The notes under the pieces are model-generated. The model was given only the letters and a program-made list of their open reading frames with translations, had not been told where the DNA came from and made no database searches. From Bradyrhizobium sp. 186 (lineage in GTDB: Bacteria > Pseudomonadota > Alphaproteobacteria > Rhizobiales > Xanthobacteraceae), in contig NZ_CP082164.1 of NCBI RefSeq assembly GCF_023101685.1, positions 8,804,001 through 8,868,000 of the forward strand: 64,000 bases of DNA, given 5' to 3'. Each line of letters starts with the position of its first letter. Positions within the stretch are counted from its first letter, which is position 1. Position numbers and translations under genes: made by a program. This document shows positions 50,979 through 59,662 of the stretch, piece by piece.

Positions 50979-52181
50979 TCATGAGGTGTCCATGATTGGT
51001 GCACGGCTAGAAGCGCGTTCGAAAGTTTCGATGACCACCATGGTGCCACAGCGACACAGCGGGCACGTCTTCAGGGAGATACCCGTGAGTGCCTCATATC
51101 GATCTCTGTAGTCCTTGTTGACTTCGCGGTTCCGGTTGGGCGTGGGCGGCGGCATCTGCATGAGCTGTCGGCACAGAGCGAGTTTCTCTGCCCGATAGCG
51201 ATTGGCGAGGAATCCGTAATAGCGAATACGCTGGAACCCATCGGGAAGAACGTGAAGCAGGAACCGACGGATGAATTCGTCAGCGCCAAGCGTCATCGTC
51301 TTTTGACAGTAACCATTGCGATAATCTTTCCAGCGAAACTGAACCTTGCCGTCGTCGATATCGAGGAGGCGATTGTTGGAGATGGCGATGCGGTGCGTGT
51401 ATCGTGCGACGTACTTGAGGACTTGTTCAGGTCCGGCGAAGGGACGCTTCGCGTAAACCACCCAATCCTTCTTCTGGATAGGCGCGATGTGACGCAAAAA
51501 GGCGTCGCGCATCCGAAGGGATTCCAGCGAGGAAAAGAACTGCAAGTCTCCGGCGTCGAAGGCCTTCCGGAGATAATCGAGAAACAGTCGACGAAACAGA
51601 CGCGCCAACACGAGAACGGGCAAAAAGAACTTGCGCCGGCAGGAAATCCATCGCGTGCCATCCGGAGAAATGCCCCCACCGGGAACCACGCAATGCAGAT
51701 GCGGATGGTGAAAAAGAGCCTGACCCCAAGTATGAAGCACCGCGAAGAATCCGATTTGCGCGCCCAAATGCTTGGGGTCAGCCGCGATGGTGCGCAACGT
51801 CTCGCTGGCGGCCCGGAACAGAATGCCGTAGACAATCTCCTTGTTTTGAAGGGCAATAGCTGCAATGGACTGCGGTATGGTGAAGACTACATGAAAATAC
51901 TGGGTGTCGAGAAGTTCTGATCGACGGTCGTCCAACCACTGGGCACGAGCCAGTGATTGGCATTTTGGGCAGTGGCGATCACGACAACTATTGTAGCAGA
52001 TGCGCTGGTGGTCACAGTGATCGCAGCGCTCGACATGACCACCAAATGCCGCAGTTCGACACAATTCGATCGCGCTCATGACGCGACGCTGTGCAATGCA
52101 TAGCGAGGCGCCATGGCTCTCACGATAGGCTGCACCGTAGCGGCGGAATATGTCCGCCACTTCCGGCCCCGAGCGGGCCAT
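50979..52181 (-). CDS. IS91-family HUH transposase, copy 2
   Basis: A 400-residue rolling-circle transposase. The zinc module CDHCDHQRICYNSCRDRHCPKC-type cluster is near residue 55 (the Cys residues are CxxC, C, C, CxxC). The HUH motif HHPHLHCVVPGGG is near residue 158 and the nucleophile lies in YVARYTHRIAISNN. No frameshift is visible. It is about 11 bp downstream of the paired tyrosine recombinase, the same order as the interrupted pair at 17508-22173 but a clearly different sequence. Confidence 0.9.
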   Translation of the reverse strand: MARSGPEVADIFRRYGAAYRESHGASLCIAQRRVMSAIELCRTAAFGGHVERCDHCDHQRICYNSCRDRHCPKCQSLARAQWLDDRRSELLDTQYFHVVFTIPQSIAAIALQNKEIVYGILFRAASETLRTIAADPKHLGAQIGFFAVLHTWGQALFHHPHLHCVVPGGGISPDGTRWISCRRKFFLPVLVLARLFRRLFLDYLRKAFDAGDLQFFSSLESLRMRDAFLRHIAPIQKKDWVVYAKRPFAGPEQVLKYVARYTHRIAISNNRLLDIDDGKVQFRWKDYRNGYCQKTMTLGADEFIRRFLLHVLPDGFQRIRYYGFLANRYRAEKLALCRQLMQMPPPTPNRNREVNKDYRDRYEALTGISLKTCPLCRCGTMVVIETFERASSRAPIMDTS

Positions 52182-52192
52182 CGGTCTGAAAC

Positions 52193-53074
52193 TCAGAAGT
52201 GTTTTGGCGGCGCCGGCTGTGGTTCGGCTTGAACTGGATGCGGCAAGAGGTCCAGAGGGCTGGACGTCGCGCAGACCTTGTTGGTCGCGATGCGCAAGTA
52301 CTTGGCCGTGGTGGCGAGGCTGCGATGACCGAGGAGGAGCTGAATGGTCCGCAAGTCGGTACCTGATTCGAGGAGATGTACAGCGAATGCGTGCCGAAGC
52401 GAATGTGGGGTGACGGGTTTAGAGAGACCAGACAACCGATGCGCCTTTTGGCAGGCTGCTTCTACGGCGTCCTTCGTGATTGGCCGATCATCGTGAATGC
52501 CAGGGAACAGCCACTCCTTCGGGCGAACGGCGATCCAGTAGCTGCGCAGGATCTCCAGCAGCATGGGCGACAGCATCACGTACCGATCTTTGCGACCTTT
52601 ACCCTGCTCGACGCGAACAACCATACGGGCACTATCGATGGCGGCGGCCTTCAGCCGGACGGCCTCCGAGATGCGCAAGCCTGCCGCGTAGCAGGTGGTC
52701 AGGATCACCCGATGTTTGTTGCAATCCACGCAGCTGAGGAAATGCACAACTTCTTCAGGGCTCAGGACGACGGGTAGCTTCTGCGGCTTTTTTGGAAGCG
52801 GGATGTCTTCTCCAAAGGTCCAGTCCTTCTTGAGCGTAATCCTGTAAAGGAACCGAAGCGCCGCGACAGCCGTATGGATTGAATTGGGGGCCAGCCTCTT
52901 CTCGTTCGTGAGGTAGATTTGATAAGTCCGGATGTGCTCGGGGGTCAGCGCATCCGGCGACATACGGAAGTAACGTGCAAACAGCGATACCTGTTGGAGA
53001 TACGATGCCTGTGTATGCGGCGACAGATTCCGCACCTGCATGTCCTCAGTCATCCGTTGTCGAAGAACCGTCAT
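52193..53074 (-). CDS. Tyrosine recombinase paired with IS91 transposase
   Basis: A 293-residue XerC/D-like integrase. ATG 53074 (MTVLRQRMTEDMQVRNLSP) has AAGGAG upstream. An N-terminal core-binding domain is followed by the catalytic domain with CYAAGLRISEAVRL (first Arg), HSLRHAFAVHLLESGTDL (H-x-x-R) and LATTAKYLRIATNKV (Tyr). All residues are intact. It shows what the interrupted copy at 17508 looked like. Recombinase/IS91 pairs move as a unit, though the recombinase's exact role in the transposition cycle is not evident here. Confidence 0.9.
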   Translation of the reverse strand: MTVLRQRMTEDMQVRNLSPHTQASYLQQVSLFARYFRMSPDALTPEHIRTYQIYLTNEKRLAPNSIHTAVAALRFLYRITLKKDWTFGEDIPLPKKPQKLPVVLSPEEVVHFLSCVDCNKHRVILTTCYAAGLRISEAVRLKAAAIDSARMVVRVEQGKGRKDRYVMLSPMLLEILRSYWIAVRPKEWLFPGIHDDRPITKDAVEAACQKAHRLSGLSKPVTPHSLRHAFAVHLLESGTDLRTIQLLLGHRSLATTAKYLRIATNKVCATSSPLDLLPHPVQAEPQPAPPKHF

Positions 53075-53323
53075 GGGAAGCTCCTTTGCGATATGAAAGC
53101 GCTGCAAGCAGCGCCTCCAGCGTCTCGCAATCGAACTTCGTCGGGAATGCAGGAAGATCAGATTGTGGCACCGAAGCTTGCCACGAGTCGCCTACCGCGA
53201 AGCGGTGATGCGCCGGAGAGGGGCGGACGGCCTTGTATTAGCGAGGAAGCGGGGTAATGCCCGTGAGGTCATCGCCATTGGATCGGGTCAACCAGCAATG
53301 GGAGGAAGGCGGGTTGTGCGACG

Positions 53324-53361
53324 GATAGCGAATATGGCTCTGTTGAGCCATATTCGCTATC
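53324..53361. repeat. Perfect 17-bp stem hairpin
   Basis: 53324-53340 is the exact reverse complement of 53345-53361 with a 4-base TGTT loop. There is no T tract on either side, so it is not a standard intrinsic terminator. It lies between the IS91/recombinase unit and the unknown two-gene unit at 53399. Confidence 0.85.
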
Positions 53362-53398
53362 ATCGCCGATCGTCGGCTCTCTGATTCGCCCGTTAAAG

Positions 53399-53743
53399 AT
53401 GGACGACGCTATGCTCGACAATCCGGAGAAGACCACCCGGTTGCTCGCCGCACTCAAGGCAGCTGCGCCATTTGACGTTGAACTGGCACCATCGTTGATC
53501 GAATATCTGCAAGCCCAGAATGTTGCCGATGCTGATCGGATGCACCACGTCGTCTGGGATTTGTCATACGCCGGTGACGAGGGCGGCATCATCTGCCATT
53601 TGTCTCGCTCGGAAGAAACAGGCAGAGCGCTTGTCGTCTCCCTCACACATGTGCGCGTGCCGCGCTCAATGCCACTTGCAGCGGCCGTTCTGGATTATCA
53701 GAAGCACCGAGTGAAGAAGCTCAAGAAGCAGGGCCGGAGGTAG
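53399..53743 (+). CDS. Hypothetical protein, first gene of two-gene unit
   Basis: A 114-residue ORF (MDDAMLDNPEKTTRLLAALK; a possible internal start at 53411). I do not recognise the family. It is mixed alpha/beta by eye, with an acidic N-terminal half and a basic C-terminal tail ending KHRVKKLKKQGRR. VVWDLSYAGDEGGIICHL and RALVVSLTHVRV look like beta strands. The next gene follows after 7 bp, and its GGAGG ribosome site lies in this gene's last codons, so the two are probably co-transcribed. Size and coupling recall toxin-antitoxin or mobile accessory pairs, but no catalytic motif supports that. Confidence 0.55.
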   Translation: MDDAMLDNPEKTTRLLAALKAAAPFDVELAPSLIEYLQAQNVADADRMHHVVWDLSYAGDEGGIICHLSRSEETGRALVVSLTHVRVPRSMPLAAAVLDYQKHRVKKLKKQGRR

Positions 53744-53750
53744 CATAGAA

Positions 53751-53984
53751 ATGTCGCACGCGATTATCCGAGGAAAGAATGGTCGCCGATATGAAGTGGA
53801 GTTTGACGACGCGCCGGTACGCGTCGAAGTTCATGCCAGTGAGGAGACCGTCGAGATTTTTGTGGAGGCAGATTTTGAAACGCACCCGGAAGAACGGCGA
53901 CGTTTTGCGATAATCAACATCCCCCGCCACCTGTTCAGCGAGGCCACGGGTCGGACGGCGCGACGCACAGCGAAGGATCGTTAA
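53751..53984 (+). CDS. Hypothetical protein, second gene of two-gene unit
   Basis: A 77-residue ORF starting MSHAIIRGKNGRRYEVEFDD, with GGAGG eleven bases before the ATG. Alternating short hydrophobic stretches (VRVEVHASEETVEIFVEADF) predict a small beta-rich fold, with a basic C-terminus (TGRTARRTAKDR). Family not recognised. Coupled with the preceding gene; function unknown. Confidence 0.5.
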   Translation: MSHAIIRGKNGRRYEVEFDDAPVRVEVHASEETVEIFVEADFETHPEERRRFAIINIPRHLFSEATGRTARRTAKDR

Positions 53985-54123
53985 TGCCACTGCCGCGCAC
54001 TCTGTGCCGCTTCCTTCTTCAGGCCGCCGCCATCGCTGCCTACCGCGGAGCGGTTTAGAAGCTATGGGCTGCGCGGCGAGGCAGTGGCACCATCGTCGCG
54101 GCAACAAAGCGATGGAGGCCCCT

Positions 54124-55287
54124 ATGGCGAAGCAGAACGACCTGAGCAGATGCCTTGTCACATTTGAACAAGACGCGACAGTGATCGCCGTGATCGAGAT
54201 CGGCCAGTCGAGTTGGCTGGTCGCCGGTATTGTGCCCGGTCTCGAACGCAATCCTTTGAAGAAGCTCAGCCCAGACCAGGATGCGCTTCTGCAGCTTCTG
54301 CATCGTTGGCAGAAGGAAGCGGTGCAGGCTGGACGCACGATCAAACGGATCGTCGTCGCCTATGAGGCCGGCCGCGACGGCTTCTGGTTAGCACGCTGGC
54401 TGCGAGCGCGAGAGATCGAGGCCTACGTAATCCACCCGTCGAGCGTCCCGGTGTCGCGCGAGCACCGGCGGGCGAAGACAGATCGGCTTGACACTGAGCT
54501 GCTCAAACGCGCCTTTCTTGGCTGGCTGCGCGGCGAACCCAAGCATTGCAGCATGGCGGCGATCCCAACCCTCGTGGACGAGGATGCAAAACGGCCGGGC
54601 CGCGAGCGCCAGAGCTTGGTCGGGGAACGCACACGCATTATCAATCGCCTGAAGGCCAACCTCGCCCGCCTCGGCATTCGCAGCTTCCGGCCAAACCTGG
54701 CTCAGGCATCGAATCGGCTGGAGGCCTTGCGCACGCCGGAGGGCTCGGCCGTTCCAGCGAACACACAGGCCGAAATGCAGCGCGACATGAACCACCTGCG
54801 CTTCATCAAGCAGCAGATCAAGGAGATCGAGACGAGCCGTGCCAAACGCCTGGCGGCAGCGCCCAACGAGCAACGCCATGCCATGGTACGCCTGCTCGCG
54901 CGGGTCGTCGGCGTCGGCATTGATACCGCGGACATGCTCGTGCAGGAGGTGTTCTCGCGCAACATGCGGGACCGTAAAGCCCTCGCGCGCTATGCCGGCC
55001 TGACCGGCGCCCCCGACGAGAGCGGCAAAAAACGACGCGAGCGAGGGCTTGCCAAAGCGGGCAATGCCCGCGTGCGCCGCGGGATGATCGAGCTCGCCTG
55101 GGGTCATCTGGTACACCAGAAGGACAGCGCACTGACCGCGTGGTATCGGAAGCGAACTTCCGACGCCCGCGGCGGCACGCGCAAGACGATGATCGTGGCG
55201 CTCGCGCGCAAGCTTCTCATTGCGCTGTGGCGGCTCGTGACAACCGGCGAAACGCCGGCAGGTCTGCTGCTGCGACCGGCCGCATAA
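54124..55287 (+). CDS. IS110-family transposase, complete (third intact copy)
   Basis: A 387-residue transposase. Start ATG 54124 (MAKQNDLSRCLV) follows GGAGG. Motifs: VIAVIEIGQSSW near residue 20, where the first acidic residue is Glu in place of the usual Asp, VVAYEAGRDGFWLARWL near residue 80, REHRRAKTDRLDTELLK near residue 115, ARVVGVGIDTADMLVQEVF in the hairpin region and ARYAGLTGAPDESGKKRRER near residue 305. No frameshift. It is clearly different from the copies at 7377 and 26749. Confidence 0.87.
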   Translation: MAKQNDLSRCLVTFEQDATVIAVIEIGQSSWLVAGIVPGLERNPLKKLSPDQDALLQLLHRWQKEAVQAGRTIKRIVVAYEAGRDGFWLARWLRAREIEAYVIHPSSVPVSREHRRAKTDRLDTELLKRAFLGWLRGEPKHCSMAAIPTLVDEDAKRPGRERQSLVGERTRIINRLKANLARLGIRSFRPNLAQASNRLEALRTPEGSAVPANTQAEMQRDMNHLRFIKQQIKEIETSRAKRLAAAPNEQRHAMVRLLARVVGVGIDTADMLVQEVFSRNMRDRKALARYAGLTGAPDESGKKRRERGLAKAGNARVRRGMIELAWGHLVHQKDSALTAWYRKRTSDARGGTRKTMIVALARKLLIALWRLVTTGETPAGLLLRPAA

Positions 55288-55657
55288 GTACGACTGAGTT
55301 GCTGCAGCCCAGCGCCTTATCGATGCCGTGCTGCAGCTGATGAACCGAGGTGGCGGCAACCCGATGTTGGACTATGGTCCTTGCACCGCGGTTTAGAATG
55401 GGCCCGCCTTCTCGGAGCTTCGCCGCCGATGCGCATGACTGCATCGTGGTTGCGATCCTCACGGGTCGGCCGAATACAAGTTCGTGGCGCGCAATCTGCG
55501 CGCACGATGGCGAGCTCCCCCTCGGTATCGTCTCAGTAGCTAACGGGGCCGGAATACGCCCCGATCGCGCAAGTCTGCCGCTGTGCTCGCGGCCGTCAAG
55601 GGCAAGTCGCTCCGCGATGGCCTTCGGCCACCCTTGACCGCCGCTGCGCGCAGCAGC
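55288..55657. other. IS110 3' flank
   Basis: About 370 bp without a supported gene; expected to include the end of the IS110 element and possibly guide RNA. No structure was verified. Confidence 0.4.
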
Positions 55658-55763
55658 CTAGCGAAAAGCAGGTCGGGACGAGGAGATGTCGCAGCCCGGC
55701 CGAACAAGGAGATGGCCCATAACGAATAGACTTGACACAAATCGCCCCATACAAGTCCAAACA

Positions 55764-55789
55764 GCCCTATGCCGAGTCCGGCATAGGGC
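55764..55789. repeat. Perfect 11-bp stem hairpin at an IS66 breakpoint
   Basis: 55764-55774 is the exact reverse complement of 55779-55789, loop AGTC. It lies just outside the point (about 55796) where the IS66 TnpC homology stops, so it may be the terminus of the DNA that truncated the transposase. Confidence 0.75.
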
Positions 55790-55795
55790 CGTCTC

Positions 55796-57127
55796 AATCA
55801 GCGAAGCCAGCAATGCCCAATTCTCGGCCGCCTCGTCGCACCCAGCGAACAGGGCGTTCTTGGCATTGAGCGACGCAGCGCATAGCGCATCGCGCAAAGC
55901 CTTCGCCGTCTCACCCTTCTGCACGAGGTGACCAAGCTTTGCCTCAAACCACTGCTTCAAGGCTGCGGCCAGAGGCTGGGCATGCGCCTGCCGGCCCGCA
56001 CGGCGCTCGGCGTCAGATCGGCCGCGGAGGGCTTTCTCTATCGCGTAGAGCTGGGCGATGCGCTCGAGAGCCTCGCGGGCAATCGGCGCCGGCGCCGGAG
56101 CAGCCTCGCGCTCGATCTTCACAAACTGGCGCCGTAGATGCGACCAGCAGAAGGCGAGCGTGCCGGACAGTGCGTCCGTACGCGTCGTCCGGGTCATGGT
56201 CTTGTAGGCCTCATAGCCATCGCAGTGGATGATGCCGCGGTAGCCTTCGAGCAGCCTCAAGCCATGAATGGCGCCACGGCCCGGTGCATAGGCATAGACG
56301 ACCCCAGGTGGTTCAGGCCCGGCCCAAGGCCTGTCATCGCGCGACAGCGCCCAGAAGTAACCGGTCTTGGTCCTGCCGCGCCCCGGATCCAATACCGGTG
56401 CTGGCGTCTCATCGACACAAATCTTCGAGGAGGCGAGCAACATCTCGCGAAGTCGATGCCACAAGGGTTTCAGCTCCTGGGCGGCGTAGCCGACCCAGAA
56501 GGCGAGCGTGGAGCGGTCGAGCGCGATACCGTGGGTCGCCAGCATCTGCGCCTGACGATAGAGCGGCAAATGCCAATGATACTTGGCATCGATCACATGC
56601 ACGACGAGCCGCTCGGTCGGCAGCCCACCCCTAATCAAGCGTTCCGGCGCGGCGCGCTGGAGAACGACGCCATGACAGGCGCGGCAAGCCAGCTTGGGTC
56701 GGCGGGTGACGATTACGCGATTCTGCGCCGGTACCACGTCCAGCCTCTGGCTCTCGTCGTGGCCGATCTCAAAAAGGACGCCTTCGCAACACGGGCAACA
56801 GGTTGCAGCGGGCATCAGGGTTTCGACGATGCGTGGCAAATGCTCCGGCAGCTTGCCGCGATAGGCCCTGCGCTCGGCGGTTCTTCTCTCGCATGTTTTG
56901 GGATTGGCGCGATCCTCGGCGGCTTCAAGAGCCGCGACGGCCTCATCGATATCCTCCAGAACAAGCTGTAGCTGATTAGCGTCAAGCTTTTCCAACGATC
57001 GACCGAACTGCGCATCCTTCGCAAGCTTGAGCAACCGCTCGAGCCTGGCGCAGCGATCCAGCAGAGCCGCGGCAAAAACACGCAGCTCGGCTGGGTCGCT
57101 CGGCAGCTCATCAGGCAAATCACTCAT
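55796..57127 (-). pseudogene. tnpC: IS66 transposase TnpC with catalytic deletion
   Basis: ATG 57127 overlaps the tnpB stop (ATGA). The protein has the N-terminal coiled region, the zinc module ATCCPCCEGVLFEIG, KLACRACHGVVLQRA and the catalytic core start KICVDETPAPVLDPGRGRTK. IHCDGYEAYKTM and LAFCWSHLRRQFVKIE are present. Between KALRDAL and NAKNALFAGCDEAAENW the block with DDGR-x5-NNxxER is missing (about 30 residues), removing the catalytic Glu. The C-terminus after LLASLIETA is replaced by foreign residues to 55658. Inactive. Confidence 0.85.
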
Positions 57128-57522
57128 TGGCCCGAGTCTGCCATGCTTCGCGTCCCGATGCAGCGAAGATTTATATCCTTACGCAAGTGCTTTCGGTTGT
57201 GGGATTCGAGGTGCGTGCATGCGTGTCCAATCCATGCCGACAGCTGCGCGGCGTTCATCCGCATCACGCCGTCAACAACAGGTGGCCACTTGAAGCCGCC
57301 GCCCTCAAGCCGCTTCCAATACAGCACAAGACCACTGCCATCCCAGACGACAATCTTCACACGATCGGCGCGCTTCGCACGGAAGACCACCGCCACGCCC
57401 TTCATCGGATCGTGGCCCAGCGCCTCCTTCGCTAAGAGCGCGAGGCCATCCGCGCCCTTCCTGAAGTCTACAGGTCGGGTCGCAACGTAAATCATGAGGC
57501 CAGCGGGAGCCGTCAGCAGCAA
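57124..57522 (-). CDS. tnpB: IS66 accessory protein TnpB with altered tail
   Basis: ATG 57522 opens MLLTAPAGLMIYVATRPVDF, then RKGADGLALLAKEALGHDP and KIVVWDGSGLVLYWKRLEGG, the full conserved TnpB core of about 90 residues. Normal TnpB ends shortly after AAQLSAL; here it continues about 35 residues (GHACTHLESHNRKHLRKDIN and beyond), which looks like a frame change. TnpB is needed with TnpA and TnpC for IS66 movement, by an unclear mechanism. Confidence 0.8.
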   Translation of the reverse strand: MLLTAPAGLMIYVATRPVDFRKGADGLALLAKEALGHDPMKGVAVVFRAKRADRVKIVVWDGSGLVLYWKRLEGGGFKWPPVVDGVMRMNAAQLSAWIGHACTHLESHNRKHLRKDINLRCIGTRSMADSGQ

Positions 57523-57575
57523 CGTGTCCGCCGGAGCGCCAAAAACACATCACTCAGCACGGCAAGCCCAGGCGT

Positions 57576-57935
57576 TCAGCGCACCTCTACCCGCGCACCC
57601 AGGAGCTCAACCGTAACAGTGGCTGCTCCCGGTGATACGGATGGCTCCGCAGCCGCCGGTTCCGAAGAATCCGACACCAAAGGCACGAACGAAAATGTAT
57701 CCGTCGAAGCTGGCAGCACCAGTTGACCTAAACGCGCCCGGCGCCGCCAGTCATGCACCTGCTGTGGCCGGCAGCCATGGCGGCGTGCGATATCCGTTAC
57801 AACCGCACCTGGCTCGAGGCTTTCCGCGACAATCTGTGCCTTCAAATCATCCGGCCAATGCTTTCGACCTACGCCAGCATACACTTCGATACGCGGCGAC
57901 AACGGTCGTCTTATGTCGTCCGAATGGTCGTCCAT
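57576..57935 (-). CDS. tnpA: IS66 accessory protein TnpA
   Basis: ATG 57935 (MDDHSDDIRRPLSPRIEVYA) has AAGGG upstream. A helix-turn-helix follows: DLKAQIVAESLEPGAVVTDI then ARRHGCRPQQVHDWRRRARL. The end at VTVELLGARVEVR is slightly short of typical TnpA, so a few terminal residues may be lost. A near-identical 5' portion is at 32999-33157 on the other strand. Confidence 0.82.
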   Translation of the reverse strand: MDDHSDDIRRPLSPRIEVYAGVGRKHWPDDLKAQIVAESLEPGAVVTDIARRHGCRPQQVHDWRRRARLGQLVLPASTDTFSFVPLVSDSSEPAAAEPSVSPGAATVTVELLGARVEVR

Positions 57936-58016
57936 TGTGAGCACCCTTGCCGAAGATGACTCTTCTAGCGGTGCTCCCAAGACTGCGCACAAACAATCTG
58001 AAGGGCCTCGGCGCAA

Positions 58017-58023
58017 CGCTTAC
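58017..58023. repeat. IS66 outer terminus
   Basis: Reads GTAAGCG on the minus strand, the same outer sequence as at 32911. It marks the upstream end of the IS66 element; the opposite end is lost near 55796. Confidence 0.55.
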
Positions 58024-58034
58024 GCTTAAGCGCG

Positions 58035-58235
58035 ATCAGCCTTCCGCCAAAAAACGGCCCAGCTGGGGGCCGTCGCCGGATGCGTACTTGTGACCGCCCA
58101 TCTGGCCAGGAGCAACGCTGCCGGTCTCATCGACCCCGCTTCATCCAGCCGATCGCTGTGCTGATCGCCACTCCAAACTGCTTGGCGGCCTGATTGCGGG
58201 ACATTCCGCCCTCAATCGCCGCCACCACGCGCTAA
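58035..58235 (-). pseudogene. IS630-family N-terminal fragment
   Basis: The minus strand reads VVAAIEGGMSRNQAAKQFGV then AISTAIGWMK (helix-turn-helix), and after a frameshift DETGSVAPGQMGGHK. This is the N-terminus of an IS630 lineage different from the intact copy at 16043. Confidence 0.65.
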
Positions 58236-58244
58236 AAGGTCAGT

Positions 58245-58460
58245 AGGATGCAATCGTATTGGCGCTGACGTTGCGCTGGCGCATCAGCCGCACTGTGAAA
58301 TAACCCTTGACGAGCCGGGCGAGGCTGCTACTCGGCGTCGTGGCTTGGCCTCCCAGCGACGGTCGAGACGACGGGCGGCCTCTTCCAGCAGCTCCGGACA
58401 CGCCGAGAGATACCAGTAGGTATCGCGTATGCAGGCATGACCGAGGTGGGTTTTCATGTG
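58245..58460 (-). pseudogene. RIT recombinase junction fragment, diverged third copy
   Basis: Minus strand gives HLGHACIRDTYWYLSACPEL then LEEAARRLDRRWE, the end of the second RIT recombinase, followed by GYFTVRLMRQRNVSANTIAS, the start of the third. It is homologous to but diverged from the blocks at 33163 and 48114, so it derives from another RIT element. Confidence 0.7.
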
Positions 58461-58525
58461 CCGAAGTGTCGTTGTTCGCGTTGTTATAGTCGTTCTAGAC
58501 GAATCTTCCACGAACGACTGAGACG

Positions 58526-59356
58526 TTATGATTGTTGGAGATCTCTCTCGAACAGGCGCCCCCAGCCGCCTATAACGTCGCGGCATTCGGCGAGTCTCAA
58601 GGCGTGCCAGCATATCGCCTGATTGGACGAAATTATCAATTTACCCGTCTGATGCTCTAGTTCGTTAATGATTGCGGCGGCACGCATTTGAGTGCAGGCA
58701 ATCACAACAGTATCAAGGTCAGCACTGTCACTCACCTGTCGCACGGCGTTCGATATGCTCACAGGTGAGATAAATGGTGCTTCATTCCTGACGAGGCCAG
58801 TTGCGTTGTGAAATGTAGCCGCGATCGGCACTTTCACTCCTGCAGTCTCGATGCCTCTAATCATCTTTTCAGCGATCTGGCGGGGATAAGGTGATACAAA
58901 ACCAACCCGAGCGGAGCCGAGCGCTCGCAGAGCAGAAAGGATCGCCGCGAAAGGGTCAGTCACACGTGCCTCCGGATGAACGTTACGGACACGACGCTCG
59001 AGCTCTTGGGGTCCGATCACCATAGCCGCGGAGGTGCATCCAAGCGCGACAACGTCCGATCGGCGCATGGTGTTGATTTGTTGGATAGCTTCATCGAGCC
59101 CGTCGAAAGTCTCCTCCAATAAGCCGATGCTCAGAGGCTTCTTACGCTGCTCGGGTGATGAGCCACGACCGATACGACTCTCATAAAGAGCAATACCAGG
59201 AATAGTCAGCATTGCTCGCGCCTCATGCGAGAGAGTCTGGTCGTTGCAAATCACAACCATTCCAATATGAGCTCGAGTACCTATGCCGCCGTCGACCTCA
59301 TACTGGATGTTGGACCAGATTTCAGTTGCCTGCTGCTTAACGTGTTCGACCGACAT
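58526..59356 (-). CDS. Asp/Glu racemase superfamily (maleate isomerase/EutA-like) protein, copy 2
   Basis: A 276-residue homologue of the protein at 10021-10845, with most residues conserved. The catalytic Cys contexts are VVALGCTSAAMVIG (Cys107) and VVIACTQMRAAAIINELE (Cys221). Start ATG 59356 with AGAGGATAAT directly upstream, the same leader as copy 1. In ectoine utilisation clusters EutA of this superfamily accompanies EutD and EutE; here DoeA/EutD-like and DoeB/EutE-like genes lie upstream on the same strand. About 300 bp separate it from the MmgE/PrpD fragment. A role in the same catabolism is inferred. Confidence 0.85.
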   Translation of the reverse strand: MSVEHVKQQATEIWSNIQYEVDGGIGTRAHIGMVVICNDQTLSHEARAMLTIPGIALYESRIGRGSSPEQRKKPLSIGLLEETFDGLDEAIQQINTMRRSDVVALGCTSAAMVIGPQELERRVRNVHPEARVTDPFAAILSALRALGSARVGFVSPYPRQIAEKMIRGIETAGVKVPIAATFHNATGLVRNEAPFISPVSISNAVRQVSDSADLDTVVIACTQMRAAAIINELEHQTGKLIISSNQAICWHALRLAECRDVIGGWGRLFERDLQQS

Positions 59357-59662
59357 ATTATCCTCTCGACATCAGTTCTTAGGTCCACTCGGCGCTAGAT
59401 TATGAAGCGGCTCCTTACAGCGCCGCGCCCAGCGCTGGACTGTTTCGAGCGCGACTATACCAACTCTTATCTGTTTCATAACTGTTCAATGGAGCCTACT
59501 CCTAAGGTGTTGGACAGCCTGCCGTGTCAGCCTTCTGTTGCGATTTGCTGCTTATAATCTGCGAGAAGTCGCTGGCTGGTAGCATTGACGTACTCTGCCA
59601 TCTATTAGTGTCGCGCTCGGATTGCCACCCGCGCCGTCCCCATAGCCTAGCAAATAAGACAG
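59357..59662. other. Upstream region of racemase copy 2
   Basis: About 305 bp without a gene. A minus-strand GG-N10-GC spacing occurs near 59620-59634 but its halves fit poorly, so no promoter is called. The break in the MmgE/PrpD gene lies at the right end of this stretch. Confidence 0.4.

Noticed and set aside
54388..55359. Long minus-strand open frame of 323 codons
   Set aside because: It is antisense to the IS110 transposase at 54124-55287, whose motifs and ribosome site are clear. High GC keeps the opposite strand open.
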